From contig NZ_CP151087.1 in NCBI RefSeq assembly GCF_038396785.1, positions 4,340,001 to 4,404,000 of the forward strand: DNA of 64,000 nt. Reading direction: 5' to 3'. Numbering within the stretch: position 1 is the first letter of the stretch; each line of letters begins with the position of its first letter. Below the pieces are notes generated by a model. The model saw only the letters and a list, made by a program, of their open reading frames with translations, searched no databases and was not told the DNA's origin. The stretch comes from Sphingobacterium thalpophilum. GTDB lineage: Bacteria > Bacteroidota > Bacteroidia > Sphingobacteriales > Sphingobacteriaceae. The position numbers were made by a program, and so were the translations under genes. Below, piece by piece: positions 35,492-45,700 of the stretch.

Positions 35492-35542
35492 AACAATTCA
35501 AAAGTGATTGCTATCGTGATGATGTCGATCACATTTGATGAT

Positions 35543-35574
35543 GCAAATATACGGACTATTCTCATTTCTGCAAA
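35543..35574 (-). promoter_or_regulatory. promoter of tRNA-Gln copy 2
   Basis: TTTG (35574-35571), exactly 19 bases, TATATTTGC (35551-35543) on the minus strand: full consensus, about 50 bases upstream of the tRNA. Confidence 0.75.
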
Positions 35575-35849
35575 TAAAAATGAACTTAAAAGTGTATTAG
35601 GGCTGATTTTCAAAGAAATAATTTTTGTTTTGATTTGAAAAGATATGCACGCTAAGCTTTTTTATCGAGATGTTGGCCCACAAAAGTACATGCGTGATTT
35701 TGGGAATGCTTTCCTTTCAGCCAATATTGGATCGCGTAATGAAATTTTTTCAATTAATATGTGTTAAAAAATCAGAATAAAGTTCATTTCTTATTAACTT
35801 ATCCTTATTTTCGAGCCGTATTAATAATACTTTTTACAGTTATCATTTT
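35575..35849. other. spacer between tRNA-Gln and the DUF2723 gene
   Basis: AT-rich non-coding DNA. A weak plus-strand -7-like element, TATTTTCG, lies about 40 bases before the DUF2723 gene, with no good -33 partner. Nothing else is supported. Confidence 0.5.
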
Positions 35850-38800
35850 ATGAACTATACTAAAATCAACAATCTTTTAGGATGGATATGTGCGCTAATA
35901 GCAACTGTAGCGTATGTCATGACTGCCGAACGATCGACGAGTTGGTGGGACTGTGGCGAGTTTATCGCTTCAGCCTTTAAACTTCAAATTGTGCACCAGC
36001 CAGGAGCACCTTTATTCTTAATGATTCAAAATATATTCTCAAACCTTGCTGGTGGAGATGTTACACGAATTGCTTTCTGGATGAACGTAGGATCGGCAGT
36101 ATGTAGTGGTCTGACCATTTTGTTTTTATTTTGGACAATTACAGCTTTAGCAAAGAAAATCGTTGTAAAAGGTGTTGATGGATCATATACATCCACCGAT
36201 TTAATCAAAATATTCGGTTCAGGCGCTGTTGGTGCATTGGCTTATGCTTTTACGGATACTTTTTGGTTCTCAGCAGTAGAGTCCGAAGTATATGCCATGT
36301 CTTCTTTATGTACAGCCGTCGTATTTTGGGGTATTCTAAAATGGGAAAATCATGCCGATGAAGCTGGTTCGGACCGCTGGTTGATCTTTATCGCCTATGT
36401 GATGGGACTTTCTATCGGGGTACACTTATTGAACCTTCTGGTGATTCCGGCAATTGCTTTGGTCATTTATTTTAAACGTTCAAAAACAGTGACATCGTCG
36501 GGTGCGATCAAAGCTTTCTTAACCGGTGTTGTTGTTTTGGCGCTGATTTTATGGGGTATTATTCAATACACTGTTAAAGCCGCCGCATATTTTGATCTGT
36601 TCTTTGTGAATAGTTTGGGCATGGGCTTTGGTACTGGATTTAACTTATTCATGATTTTAGCGGTAGCTCTTTTCGTATATGCGATCTGGTATTCAATCAA
36701 AAAGGTAAAACCGATGTTAAATCTGATCTTAATCAGTGCAGCATTTATTATTTTTGGTTATAGTTCCTTTGCCATGATCATGGTGCGCGCCAAGGCAAAT
36801 CCTACGTTAAATAACAGTGATCCGGATAATGCATTTTCTTTTGTGAGTTATCTTGGACGTGAGCAATATGCCAGTGAGCCGCTTTTGAATGGACCTACAT
36901 TTGATGCGCAAGTGGTTGATGCCGAGCCTACGTATACGTACAGAAAAGATAAAGACAAGTATACCAAGGTGGAGAACGGCATGGATTATAAATACGATAA
37001 AACGATGTTTTTTCCGCGTGTTTATAGCTCAAGAGACCAAAATCATATAGATTATTACCGCGATTACCTAAAGATTCCTGAAGGACAATCGCCAACATTT
37101 GGGGATAACTTAAAGTTCTTCTTTAGCTATCAGATCGGACACATGTACGGTCGTTATTTTCTTTGGAACTTTGCTGGTCGTCAAAATGACCAACAAGGAC
37201 AGGGTTCCTTCACTGAGGGGAACTGGATCTCAGGGGCTAAACCTGTAGACCAGATGCATGTGGGCGGACAGAATGCCATTCCAGATTCATTGAAGACTGA
37301 CCCTTCAAACAATAAATATTATTTCTTGCCTTTGATCATTGGTTTAATTGGTGCATTCTGGCATTTTGGAAAAAGACAACGTGATGCGGGAATTGTGGGT
37401 CTGTTGTTTTTCTTTACAGGATTAGCAATTGTATTGTATCTAAATCAAAGTCCACTTCAACCACGTGAACGTGATTATGCATATGCAGGTTCTTTTTATG
37501 CCTTCGCCATCTGGATCGGGCTCGGTGTTTTCGCTATTGCGGATTATCTGAGCAAAAAAGTGGATGGTAAAATTGCCGCCGGTGCCGCTACAGTAGCCTG
37601 TCTATTGGGGGCTCCAGTATTGTTGGGCTTCCAAAACTGGGATGATCACGACCGTTCGGAGAAAACAACTGCCCGTGATCTTGCTAAAAACTATTTGGCG
37701 TCATGTGCACCCAATGCGATTTTATTTACTTATGGTGATAATGATACCTATCCTTTATGGTATGTTCAGGAAGTCGAAAATTATCGTCCGGATGTACGTG
37801 TCGTAAACTTAAGTTTGTTGAGTTCGGACTGGTATATGCGCCAGATGAAACAAAAAGTGAATCAGGCAGATGGTTTACCGATCAATATCGATGATGAAAA
37901 GTTCAAGAAAGGTGTTCGCGAAGTGCTTTATTATCAGGATATGAAAGTTCCGGGTCATGTGGATCTTGATTTGATCATGCAGATTTTATTGTCTGATGAT
38001 CAAAAGAATAAATTGGAATTGCGTGGTGGTAAATTTGAGAACTTTCTGCCAACCAAAAACTTTAGCCTTCCGGTGAACAAAGAATCTGTTCTGAAAAATA
38101 ATGTCGTTCCTAAAGCTTGGCAAGAATCTATTGTCGACACCATGAGCTGGACCTACAATAGAAATTATATCTCTAGAGCTGAATTATCTATCTTAAACGT
38201 GTTATTGAATAACGATTGGAAACGTCCAATTTATTTTGCGGCAACAGTTCCAAATGATAACTACCTTGGTTTAGATAAATATTTGGTGCAAGAGGGTTTT
38301 GCCTTGCGCTTGATGCCAATTGCAACTCCTGCCGGAGCAGAAGGTACATTGGTTGATACACAGTCTGCTTACAAAGACATTACTACGAAATACCAATGGG
38401 GTAATATGGCACATGCTTCTTACCTGGATCCTGAATCTTACCGCATGATTACCATGATTACAAATACAGTAATGGGTGGTACAGCGACACAGTTGATGAT
38501 GGAAGGTCATAAGGATGAGGCGCGCAAAGTTGCTGTCGAAACCTTTGAGAAAATGCCAAAACGTGTTTATTTGATGCGCGATATTTTAGGCTATATTCCA
38601 ATTGTCAATGTGTTGTATGAAACTGGTGAAACGAAGCGTGCAAATGAAATCGTAAACCGTAACCTGAAGTTTATGACGCAAAATATGCGTTGGTATCAGG
38701 ATATTGCACAAACAAAACCTGAGCTGGAATATTCAAATATCGGTACAGCATTACGTGCTTTGGGTGCCTATAAGAGTATCTTGGCCTCTACCTCGGAAAA

Positions 38801-38864
38801 ACAATTGCTACAGCAAGTGACCGATTTAGAAAAATCGTATAAACAACAGTATGGTGTTGAGTAA
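35850..38864 (+). CDS. DUF2723 membrane protein (GT-C-like, TMEM260/O-mannosyltransferase-related)
   Basis: The 1004-residue protein has at least ten hydrophobic helices in its first 570 residues, then a long soluble C-terminal region with TPR-like helices. The N-terminal core TAERSTSWWDCGEFIASAFK and the following HQPGAPLFLM are the DUF2723 signature, with acidic residues placed like the catalytic Asp/Glu of GT-C glycosyltransferases. A second conserved stretch is NQSPLQPRERDYAYAGSFYA. Human TMEM260 in this family is a protein O-mannosyltransferase. A role in lipid-sugar-dependent protein glycosylation is inferred by family, not shown. It is monocistronic, with a hairpin after it. Confidence 0.85.
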   Translation: MNYTKINNLLGWICALIATVAYVMTAERSTSWWDCGEFIASAFKLQIVHQPGAPLFLMIQNIFSNLAGGDVTRIAFWMNVGSAVCSGLTILFLFWTITALAKKIVVKGVDGSYTSTDLIKIFGSGAVGALAYAFTDTFWFSAVESEVYAMSSLCTAVVFWGILKWENHADEAGSDRWLIFIAYVMGLSIGVHLLNLLVIPAIALVIYFKRSKTVTSSGAIKAFLTGVVVLALILWGIIQYTVKAAAYFDLFFVNSLGMGFGTGFNLFMILAVALFVYAIWYSIKKVKPMLNLILISAAFIIFGYSSFAMIMVRAKANPTLNNSDPDNAFSFVSYLGREQYASEPLLNGPTFDAQVVDAEPTYTYRKDKDKYTKVENGMDYKYDKTMFFPRVYSSRDQNHIDYYRDYLKIPEGQSPTFGDNLKFFFSYQIGHMYGRYFLWNFAGRQNDQQGQGSFTEGNWISGAKPVDQMHVGGQNAIPDSLKTDPSNNKYYFLPLIIGLIGAFWHFGKRQRDAGIVGLLFFFTGLAIVLYLNQSPLQPRERDYAYAGSFYAFAIWIGLGVFAIADYLSKKVDGKIAAGAATVACLLGAPVLLGFQNWDDHDRSEKTTARDLAKNYLASCAPNAILFTYGDNDTYPLWYVQEVENYRPDVRVVNLSLLSSDWYMRQMKQKVNQADGLPINIDDEKFKKGVREVLYYQDMKVPGHVDLDLIMQILLSDDQKNKLELRGGKFENFLPTKNFSLPVNKESVLKNNVVPKAWQESIVDTMSWTYNRNYISRAELSILNVLLNNDWKRPIYFAATVPNDNYLGLDKYLVQEGFALRLMPIATPAGAEGTLVDTQSAYKDITTKYQWGNMAHASYLDPESYRMITMITNTVMGGTATQLMMEGHKDEARKVAVETFEKMPKRVYLMRDILGYIPIVNVLYETGETKRANEIVNRNLKFMTQNMRWYQDIAQTKPELEYSNIGTALRALGAYKSILASTSEKQLLQQVTDLEKSYKQQYGVE

Positions 38865-38892
38865 CAATTAGAGACATCATTTTAACCGAAGG

Positions 38893-38968
38893 AGCTGCCC
38901 TTTACTACAGGTATTCGAAAGGAAATACACTTTTTGATGCGATGTAGGAAAGGGCGGCTTTTTTTTGA
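38893..38968 (+). terminator. rho-independent terminator of the DUF2723 gene
   Basis: AGCTGCCCTTT (38893-38903) pairs with AAAGGGCGGCT (38949-38959, one G-U pair), followed by a T8 run. The loop is long, about 45 bases. Confidence 0.65.
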
Positions 38969-39012
38969 TTATTTTTTCTTAGCTTAACGCCATATAAAAC
39001 CAACCTTAAGTT

Positions 39013-40413
39013 ATGATGAAACGTCAATTAAAATTGTGGGATGCAGTGATGCTGGTCATGGGGTCGATGATCGGAAGCGGTATTTTTATTGTATCGAGTG
39101 ATATGATGCGGCAGCTGGGATCCGGATATTGGTTGGCGATAGTTTGGTTATTGACCGCATTAGCAACTGTTGCGGCGGCAATCTGCTATGGCGAATTGTC
39201 GTCTATGTACCCGAAGGCTGGGGGACAATATACCTATCTGACAGAAATATTTGGGAAGCCAATTGGCTTTTTATATGGCTGGAGTTTATTTACAGTCATT
39301 CAAACGGGAACGATAGCAGCTGTAGCTGTTGCCTTTGGTAAGTTTACAGCCTACCTTATTCCGCAGCTAAATGATGCAGCACCGCTATTTCAGCGTGGAG
39401 AGTTTAAGATTACCTGGATACAGATTGTCGCTATGGGTGTTATTATTCTCCTGACCTTTATCAATACAAGAGGGATCAAGAGTGGAAAAGCTGTTCAATC
39501 TTTCTTTACTTCAGCAAAAATTATTGCGCTGGTTTTACTGATTTTAGGTGGTCTGTTCTTGATTAAGGAAAATCATTTTTCAGAAAATATGGCTTATGGC
39601 TGGGACTCTTTTCAAAATTTGAAAGGTGCTGGCTGGTCGCAGATCTCTGGGGGCGTACTGATGGGGGCTTTAGCTGCTGCGATGGTAGGTTCGGTATTTA
39701 GTAGTGTGGCCTGGGAAAATGTAACGTTTGTTTCCGGAGAGATTGTAAATCCACAGCGTAATGTTGTTCGGGCATTGGTTATCGGGACGAGCTTGGTGAT
39801 GTTGCTCTATATAAGTTGTAATTACATTTACCTAGCGGCATTAAATAGAGAGGAAATTGCTTTTGCGGCAAATGATCGTGTTGCCATAGCGGCGGCTGAA
39901 AAAATATTAGGACATACGGGCACGATAGCGATGGCGATTTTGGTCATGATCTCGACCTTTGGTTGCGTTAACGGGCTCGCACTATCAGGTGCGCGAGTTT
40001 TTCAGACTATGGCAAAAGATGGATTGTTTCTGAAACAAGCGATTCCCAATAACAAATATGATGTGCCGGCACGATCGTTATGGCTTCAAGGGATCTGGGC
40101 GTCATTGCTTTGTCTAAGTGGGCAATATGGCAATTTACTGGATATGATATCTTTTGTTATTGTTATATTTTATATGATTACAGTGCTAGGGGTTATTATT
40201 CAGCGTGTACGAAGACCCGATTTGGAACGTTCCTATAAGACATTTCTATTTCCTGTCACTCCGATCTTGTACCTGTTGATAGGTACCGTATTTTGTGTAT
40301 TATTAATTATCTATAAGCCACAATATACCTGGCCAGGCTTTATACTTGTATTAATCGGTGTACCGGTGTATTTTTTTGCACGGAATAATAAACGTGCCGA
40401 GCTAGATGAATAG
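39013..40413 (+). CDS. APC-family amino acid permease
   Basis: The 466-residue protein has about 12 transmembrane helices and the APC helix-1 signature VMGSMIGSGIFIVSSDMM, whose unwound GSGIF binds the substrate backbone. PKAGGQYTYLTEIFGKPIGF and SSVAWENVTFVSGEIVNPQR also fit the amino acid/LAT-like branch. The charged C-terminus is short. It should import or exchange amino acids; the substrate is not evident. It stands alone between the DUF2723 terminator and pyrR. Confidence 0.9.
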   Translation: MMKRQLKLWDAVMLVMGSMIGSGIFIVSSDMMRQLGSGYWLAIVWLLTALATVAAAICYGELSSMYPKAGGQYTYLTEIFGKPIGFLYGWSLFTVIQTGTIAAVAVAFGKFTAYLIPQLNDAAPLFQRGEFKITWIQIVAMGVIILLTFINTRGIKSGKAVQSFFTSAKIIALVLLILGGLFLIKENHFSENMAYGWDSFQNLKGAGWSQISGGVLMGALAAAMVGSVFSSVAWENVTFVSGEIVNPQRNVVRALVIGTSLVMLLYISCNYIYLAALNREEIAFAANDRVAIAAAEKILGHTGTIAMAILVMISTFGCVNGLALSGARVFQTMAKDGLFLKQAIPNNKYDVPARSLWLQGIWASLLCLSGQYGNLLDMISFVIVIFYMITVLGVIIQRVRRPDLERSYKTFLFPVTPILYLLIGTVFCVLLIIYKPQYTWPGFILVLIGVPVYFFARNNKRAELDE

Positions 40414-40635
40414 TCTTTACCTATAGCATTTCGATGTTATGGAATTTGCTGTAAATGGTTGGCAATGCGTATTGTATATAACTTCAAAATCTGTTAATGT
40501 ACTAGAATAATTGGTTTGTAAATTTCCCGGAAAGGAAGATATTCTTTGTTTAAATCACTTTTTGTTATTGTGCCAGCTGGATGCAAATATTGAAATTAAT
40601 TGCCCTTCATGGCTTCGTTTTTGTTAAAAAAAGTG

Positions 40636-40644
40636 TAGCTTTGC
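40636..40644 (+). promoter_or_regulatory. candidate pyrR promoter (-7 element)
   Basis: TAGCTTTGC matches the consensus exactly and lies 15 bases before the ATG. A TTTG at 40620-40623 is closer than usual (12 bases). Confidence 0.45.
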
Positions 40645-40659
40645 TCAAACATTCCCATA

Positions 40660-41223
40660 ATGAAACAGTCGATTTTATTAGACGGACCAAAATTTCAAAT
40701 CACAATTCAAAGACTATGTCGTCAATTGATTGAGAATCACGGTGATTTTTCAAATGCTGTCGTCATAGGTATTCAACCCCGAGGAACTTTCTTAGCGAGA
40801 CGTATCGTCAAAGAGCTTGAACAAATGATCGGAAAGGAGATTTTAGTTGGCGATTTGGATATTACCTTTTATCGCGATGACTTCCGTACCAAAGGGAATA
40901 CTGGTCCACTCTTAGCAAATAGCACAAATATCAATTTTATTGTAGAAGGTAAAGATGTCATCTTTATAGATGATGTCTTATGGACAGGACGTACTATTCG
41001 TGCGGCAATGGATGCTGTACAGGCATTTGGCCGTGCAAGAAGAATAGAGTTGCTTGTTTTGGTCGATCGCCGCTTCTCTAGACAGATTCCTATTCAGCCT
41101 GATTATATCGGAATACAGGTAGATTCTATTGATTCACAAAAAGTAATTGTTAACTGGAAAGAATCAGAGGATCAGGATAGTATTATCTTGATTACAGAAA
41201 AGAAGACGTCAGCTAGCGATTAA
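40660..41223 (+). CDS. pyrR: PyrR-type pyrimidine regulator/uracil phosphoribosyltransferase
   Basis: The 187-residue protein belongs to the type I phosphoribosyltransferases. The PRPP-binding loop is VIFIDDVLWTGRTIRAAMDA, preceded by VIGIQPRGTFLARRI and followed by LLVLVDRRFSRQIPIQPDYI, all typical of PyrR. In Bacillus, PyrR binds pyr mRNA to attenuate transcription and also has UPRT activity. It precedes pyrB, a common arrangement, but I found no clear anti-terminator/terminator pair in the 182-base gap, so RNA-binding control is unproven here. Confidence 0.93.
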   Translation: MKQSILLDGPKFQITIQRLCRQLIENHGDFSNAVVIGIQPRGTFLARRIVKELEQMIGKEILVGDLDITFYRDDFRTKGNTGPLLANSTNINFIVEGKDVIFIDDVLWTGRTIRAAMDAVQAFGRARRIELLVLVDRRFSRQIPIQPDYIGIQVDSIDSQKVIVNWKESEDQDSIILITEKKTSASD

Positions 41224-41405
41224 TAGCGGTGTCATGACGATACTAAAGGTTATTGTTGATCTTTGGAAACAGGCACTTTCAATAAAACCTTCATGACTTC
41301 GCAGACGCCAACAGCAATGAAAGCAAACTGAAGGTTCTTTCTGGCCAATAAGATCAGACACTTTCAGAAAAAAAATGATTAGTAAATATTTGAATATACT
41401 ATAAA

Positions 41406-42344
41406 ATGTCATCTGTAGCAGAACAATTAAGTACCCGCCATTTATTGGGGATCAAAGATCTAAATGAGAACGATATCCAATTGATCCTGGATACAGCAAG
41501 TAATTTCAAAGAGGTATTAAATAGGCCAATCAAAAAGGTTCCGTCGTTAAGGGATATTACGATTGCCAACGTGTTTTTTGAAAATTCAACACGGACACGT
41601 CTATCCTTTGAACTTGCTGAAAAGAGACTTTCTGCGGATATCGTGAATTTTGCGGCTTCCTCCTCTTCGGTAAGTAAGGGGGAGACACTCATCGATACGG
41701 TGAACAATATTCTTGCAATGAAGGTTGATATGATTGTGATGAGACATCCATACGCGGGAGCTGGGGTATTTCTAAGTAAACATGTTGATGCACAAATTGT
41801 CAATGCAGGTGACGGAGCACATGAACACCCTACACAAGCTTTACTTGATTCATTTTCGATCCGTGAACGCTATGGTGATGTAGCTGGTCGTAAAATAGCT
41901 ATCGTTGGGGATATTACACATTCACGCGTTGCCTTGTCGAATATCTTATGTCTTCAAAAGCAAGGTGCAGAAGTGATGGTTTGTGGTCCGACCACATTAA
42001 TTCCTAAACATATTACATCATTGGGTGTAAAAGTGGAGCATGATTTGCGGAAAGCGTTGAACTGGTGTGATGTTGCAAATATGTTACGGATTCAATTGGA
42101 GCGTCAGGATATTGCCTATTTCCCTTCCTTAAGAGAATATTCCATGCTATATGGATTGAATAAAGAGATTTTGGATTCTTTAGAGAAGCCAATCACAATT
42201 ATGCACCCCGGACCAATCAATCGGGGGGTCGAAATCACATCGGATGTCGCGGATAGCGAACATTCAATTATTTTGGATCAGGTTGAAAATGGTGTTGCTG
42301 TGCGCATGGCTGTCTTGTATCTATTAGCAGGGCAACGCGGATAG
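41406..42344 (+). CDS. pyrB: aspartate carbamoyltransferase catalytic subunit
   Basis: The 312-residue enzyme joins carbamoyl phosphate and aspartate, the first committed step of pyrimidine synthesis. The carbamoyl-phosphate site FFENSTRTRLSFELAEKRL, the VMRHPYAGAG segment, and HEHPTQALLDSFSIRERYG are all present, as is MHPGPINRGVEI near the C-terminus. No pyrI regulatory subunit follows, so this is a class B/C type ATCase. It is probably transcribed with pyrR and ends at a strong terminator. Confidence 0.97.
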   Translation: MSSVAEQLSTRHLLGIKDLNENDIQLILDTASNFKEVLNRPIKKVPSLRDITIANVFFENSTRTRLSFELAEKRLSADIVNFAASSSSVSKGETLIDTVNNILAMKVDMIVMRHPYAGAGVFLSKHVDAQIVNAGDGAHEHPTQALLDSFSIRERYGDVAGRKIAIVGDITHSRVALSNILCLQKQGAEVMVCGPTTLIPKHITSLGVKVEHDLRKALNWCDVANMLRIQLERQDIAYFPSLREYSMLYGLNKEILDSLEKPITIMHPGPINRGVEITSDVADSEHSIILDQVENGVAVRMAVLYLLAGQRG

Positions 42345-42415
42345 TCTAAATTGGTTTTAACGTGCGTTAATGTACGTGTGAGACTAAATAGCACTGTTTT
42401 CTAATGCAATAATAG

Positions 42416-42454
42416 TATGCCTGACTTTATTTTTTTGTCGGGCATATTTTTTGT
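42416..42454 (+). terminator. rho-independent terminator of pyrB
   Basis: TATGCCTGAC (42416-42425) pairs with GTCGGGCATA (42437-42446, one G-U pair), followed by a T-rich run. Confidence 0.8.
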
Positions 42455-42726
42455 GCAAAATTTCCGTTATAATACAGGATTATTCACAGATGTTAATAAC
42501 TTTTGTGTAAAATAGCTCAATTAAAGTATAATTTAGTAAAATGAATAAAACTATCTCCCTGAGAAGTGGAGGTTTGAATTGATTTTCAATAAATTTGGGG
42601 CCATCTTAAAGCCTTTAATGGCAGAGAGGCTTTCGATAAATTTGCTTTGAAATGCGAATTTACCGCGGTTTGGAGGGAGATTCATTTACATTTGCAGATA
42701 AATAACATATTAAGGTTTCACATATT
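42447..42726. other. non-coding leader region upstream of the envelope operon
   Basis: It holds three -7-like elements on the plus strand (TAAATTTG at 42590, TAAATTTGC at 42637, TACATTTGC at 42687), a weak 6-bp hairpin at 42609-42632, and a 13-codon reading frame at 42541-42582 (MNKTISLRSGGLN). Only the promoter nearest the gene is listed separately. Confidence 0.5.
42687..42695 (+). promoter_or_regulatory. candidate promoter of the TPR/barrel/ExbBD operon
   Basis: TACATTTGC is an exact -7 match, 31 bases before the ATG. The TTTG at 42669-42672 is closer than the usual -33 distance. Confidence 0.5.
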
Positions 42727-45700
42727 ATGTATAAGAAGATTTACCAGGTGGGAGTTGCATTAACCGTTATGGCGACGCCAGCATTAGCGCAACAGACAGA
42801 ATGGCAACAAATCAACAAGGCGTACAAAACAGGGATGGAATTGTATGAACGCGGAAAATTTAGTTCTGCTTCTGCCCAATTTGACCGTGTTGAAGCTTTG
42901 CGGACAAAATCCAACTTGCAATTGGACGAAACAGAGGAACTGTCTTTGTTGAAAGAGAACGTACGGTATTATCAAGCGGTTTGCGCACTGGAATTGGGCG
43001 AATCCGATGCCGAAAACCGTTTTCTGAAATACATTAAAGATTTCCCTGTCAGTGCAAATGCTAAAGCGGCTTATTTTCAAATCGGTAAATCCTATTATGC
43101 TAAAAAAGATTATGTTAAGGCCTTAGAGTGGTTTAACAAGATCGATAGCAAAAATTTAGCAGGTAAAGAAAATGTAGAATATCGCTTTAAATATGGATAT
43201 GCTTCCTTTATGACAAAGGATTATAAAACGGCGAAACCATTATTTGAAGGATTGAAAGATCAGAAAACTGAATTTCAGGAAGCTTCAATCTATTATTACG
43301 CGTATCTTTCTTACTTAGACGCCGAGTACAAAACGGCGCTGAATGAATTTGAACGCCTAAATGGATCGAAACAATTCGAAAATAGTTACCCTTATTATAT
43401 TACTGCTTTGTATTTCTTGGATAAACGCTACGACGATGTGTTGGATTATGCGTTGCCAATTTTGTCGCGAACAAAACAAGAAAATGAAACAGAGATGTTT
43501 CGTATTATCGCGGCAACATACTTTATCAAAGGTGATTTAAAAACATCAAAAGAGTATTACGATAAATTTCAGGCACAGGACCAAGGTAAGACCCAGAATA
43601 ATCAGGATAGCTACCAAATCGGTTACATCGCCTACAAGTTGAAAGATTACGATAAAGCGATCACTGAATTGGAAAAAATGACCGATCCAGACGCATATTA
43701 TCAATCTGCGATGATTACCCTAGGGGATGCTTTCTTAAAGAAAGGCAATAAGCAATCTGCTCGTAACGCATTTTTTCGTGCTTCGAAATTGGATTTTGAT
43801 CCAGCAATGCAAGAAGAGGGCTTATTCAACTATGCTAAGCTTTCGTATGAATTGGAATTCCACCAAGTGGCTTTGGCTTCGACACAAGAATACCTGAAAA
43901 CGTACCCAAAATCGAAACGCTTAGAGGAAGCAAAAACTTTGCTTGCTGAAGTATTGTTGAGTACAAAAAACTATCGTGAGGCAGTTGATATTTTGGAATC
44001 TATTCCTAAACGTGGAAAAGAAGCAGACGCTGCTTATCAAAAGGTAACCTACTACAGAGGTTTGGAGTATTATAACGAGCGTGCTTTTGAAAATGCAATT
44101 TCCCTATTCATGCGCTCTGAAGAGTTTCGTTATGACGAGGAAATTTACGCTTTAGCCATCTATTGGAAAGCGGAAGCAATGTACGAAGTGCGTAAATACG
44201 GTGAAGCGGTTACAAATTTCAATAAATTCTTACGCTTGCCGGGAGCTAGCAAAACGGATGTGTATGGGTATGCCAATTACGCGTTAGCCTATGCGGCTTT
44301 CCGTAATGGTAACTACAGCACGGCGGCCAATTACTTCGAGCGTTTCTTAGCGTCTGGTGGTTCGAAAGGAATAGAAATGAATACACGTAATGATGCAATT
44401 GCACGCTTGGGCGATTCTTATTTCTCTTCGAAAAACTACGGCAGAGCATTAACAGAATACAATAAGTTGATCTCTTCTAAAGCGCCTAGTCAGGATTACG
44501 CGTTATTCCAGCGTGGTATTATTCAAGGATTACAAGGGGATAACAACGGTAAAATTTCAACATTGAATGCTGTTATTGCACAATTCCCGAGTTCTAATTA
44601 TGCAGATGATATTGCGTTTGAGATTCCTTACACACGTTTCTTGATGGGAGAAAGTGACCAGGCAATTGCTGGCCTTCAAACAATGGTTGAAAAATATCCG
44701 CGCAGCAGTTATGTGCCACGCGCTTTGGTGACGATTGGTCTGGTTCAGTATAATCAAGATAACAATGATGCTGCATTGGCAACTTTCCAACGTGTAGTCG
44801 ACCAATATGGATCAACAGATGAAGCAAGACAGGCCATGCGATCGATTGAGAACATCTATTTGGATAAAGGCGATGCAACGGGGTATATCAAATATGCAAC
44901 TGGAACAAACTTAGGGGATGCGTCGAAATCTGAGCAAGATTCTCGTTCATTCTCGACTGCCACAACCCTATTCTCCAGAGGAAATTACCAAGGGGCGGTG
45001 GAAGCTGTAAATGCGTATTTCGATAAATTCCCGAAACCAAATCAAGAAAAATATGCGCGTTTTGTTCGTGCTGAAAGTAACGCAGCTTTGGGCAATACAG
45101 AAGATGCACTACATGATTACAATATTATCTTGAATGACTGGACATCTCCTTATACAGAACGCACGTTGATTTCGGTGTCAAATTTGTATTTGAAACAAAA
45201 GAAATATAACGAAGCAACACAGTTGTTGAAAAAGCTGGAGCTTACCTCTGAATACAAGGCTAACTATGGTTTCGCAATAAATAACTTAATGGTTTCTTAC
45301 TTCCAAATTGGAGATTATAAAGAAGCATTAAATTATACCAACGCTGTTAAGAACTACGAAAAATCTTCGGAAGAAGAGATTGCAAATGCCTTCTTATATG
45401 CCGGTAAATGCTATGTGAAGCAGAATAAGAAAGCTGAGGCAATGAAAGAATTCAGTTTAGCTGCATTGAAGAGCCGTACAGTATATGGTGCCGAAGCAAA
45501 ATACAATGTTGCGGTATTACAATTGGAAAATAAACAATACGATGCGTGTATCAAAACAGCAATGGATCTATCCGATAATTTCTCTTCGTACGAATATTGG
45601 GTGGCGAAAAGCTTTATTACCATGGCTGATGCTTATGCAGGTAAGGGAGATTCTTTCCAGGCGAAAGCTACACTTGAATCGATTGTGGATAACTATGATG

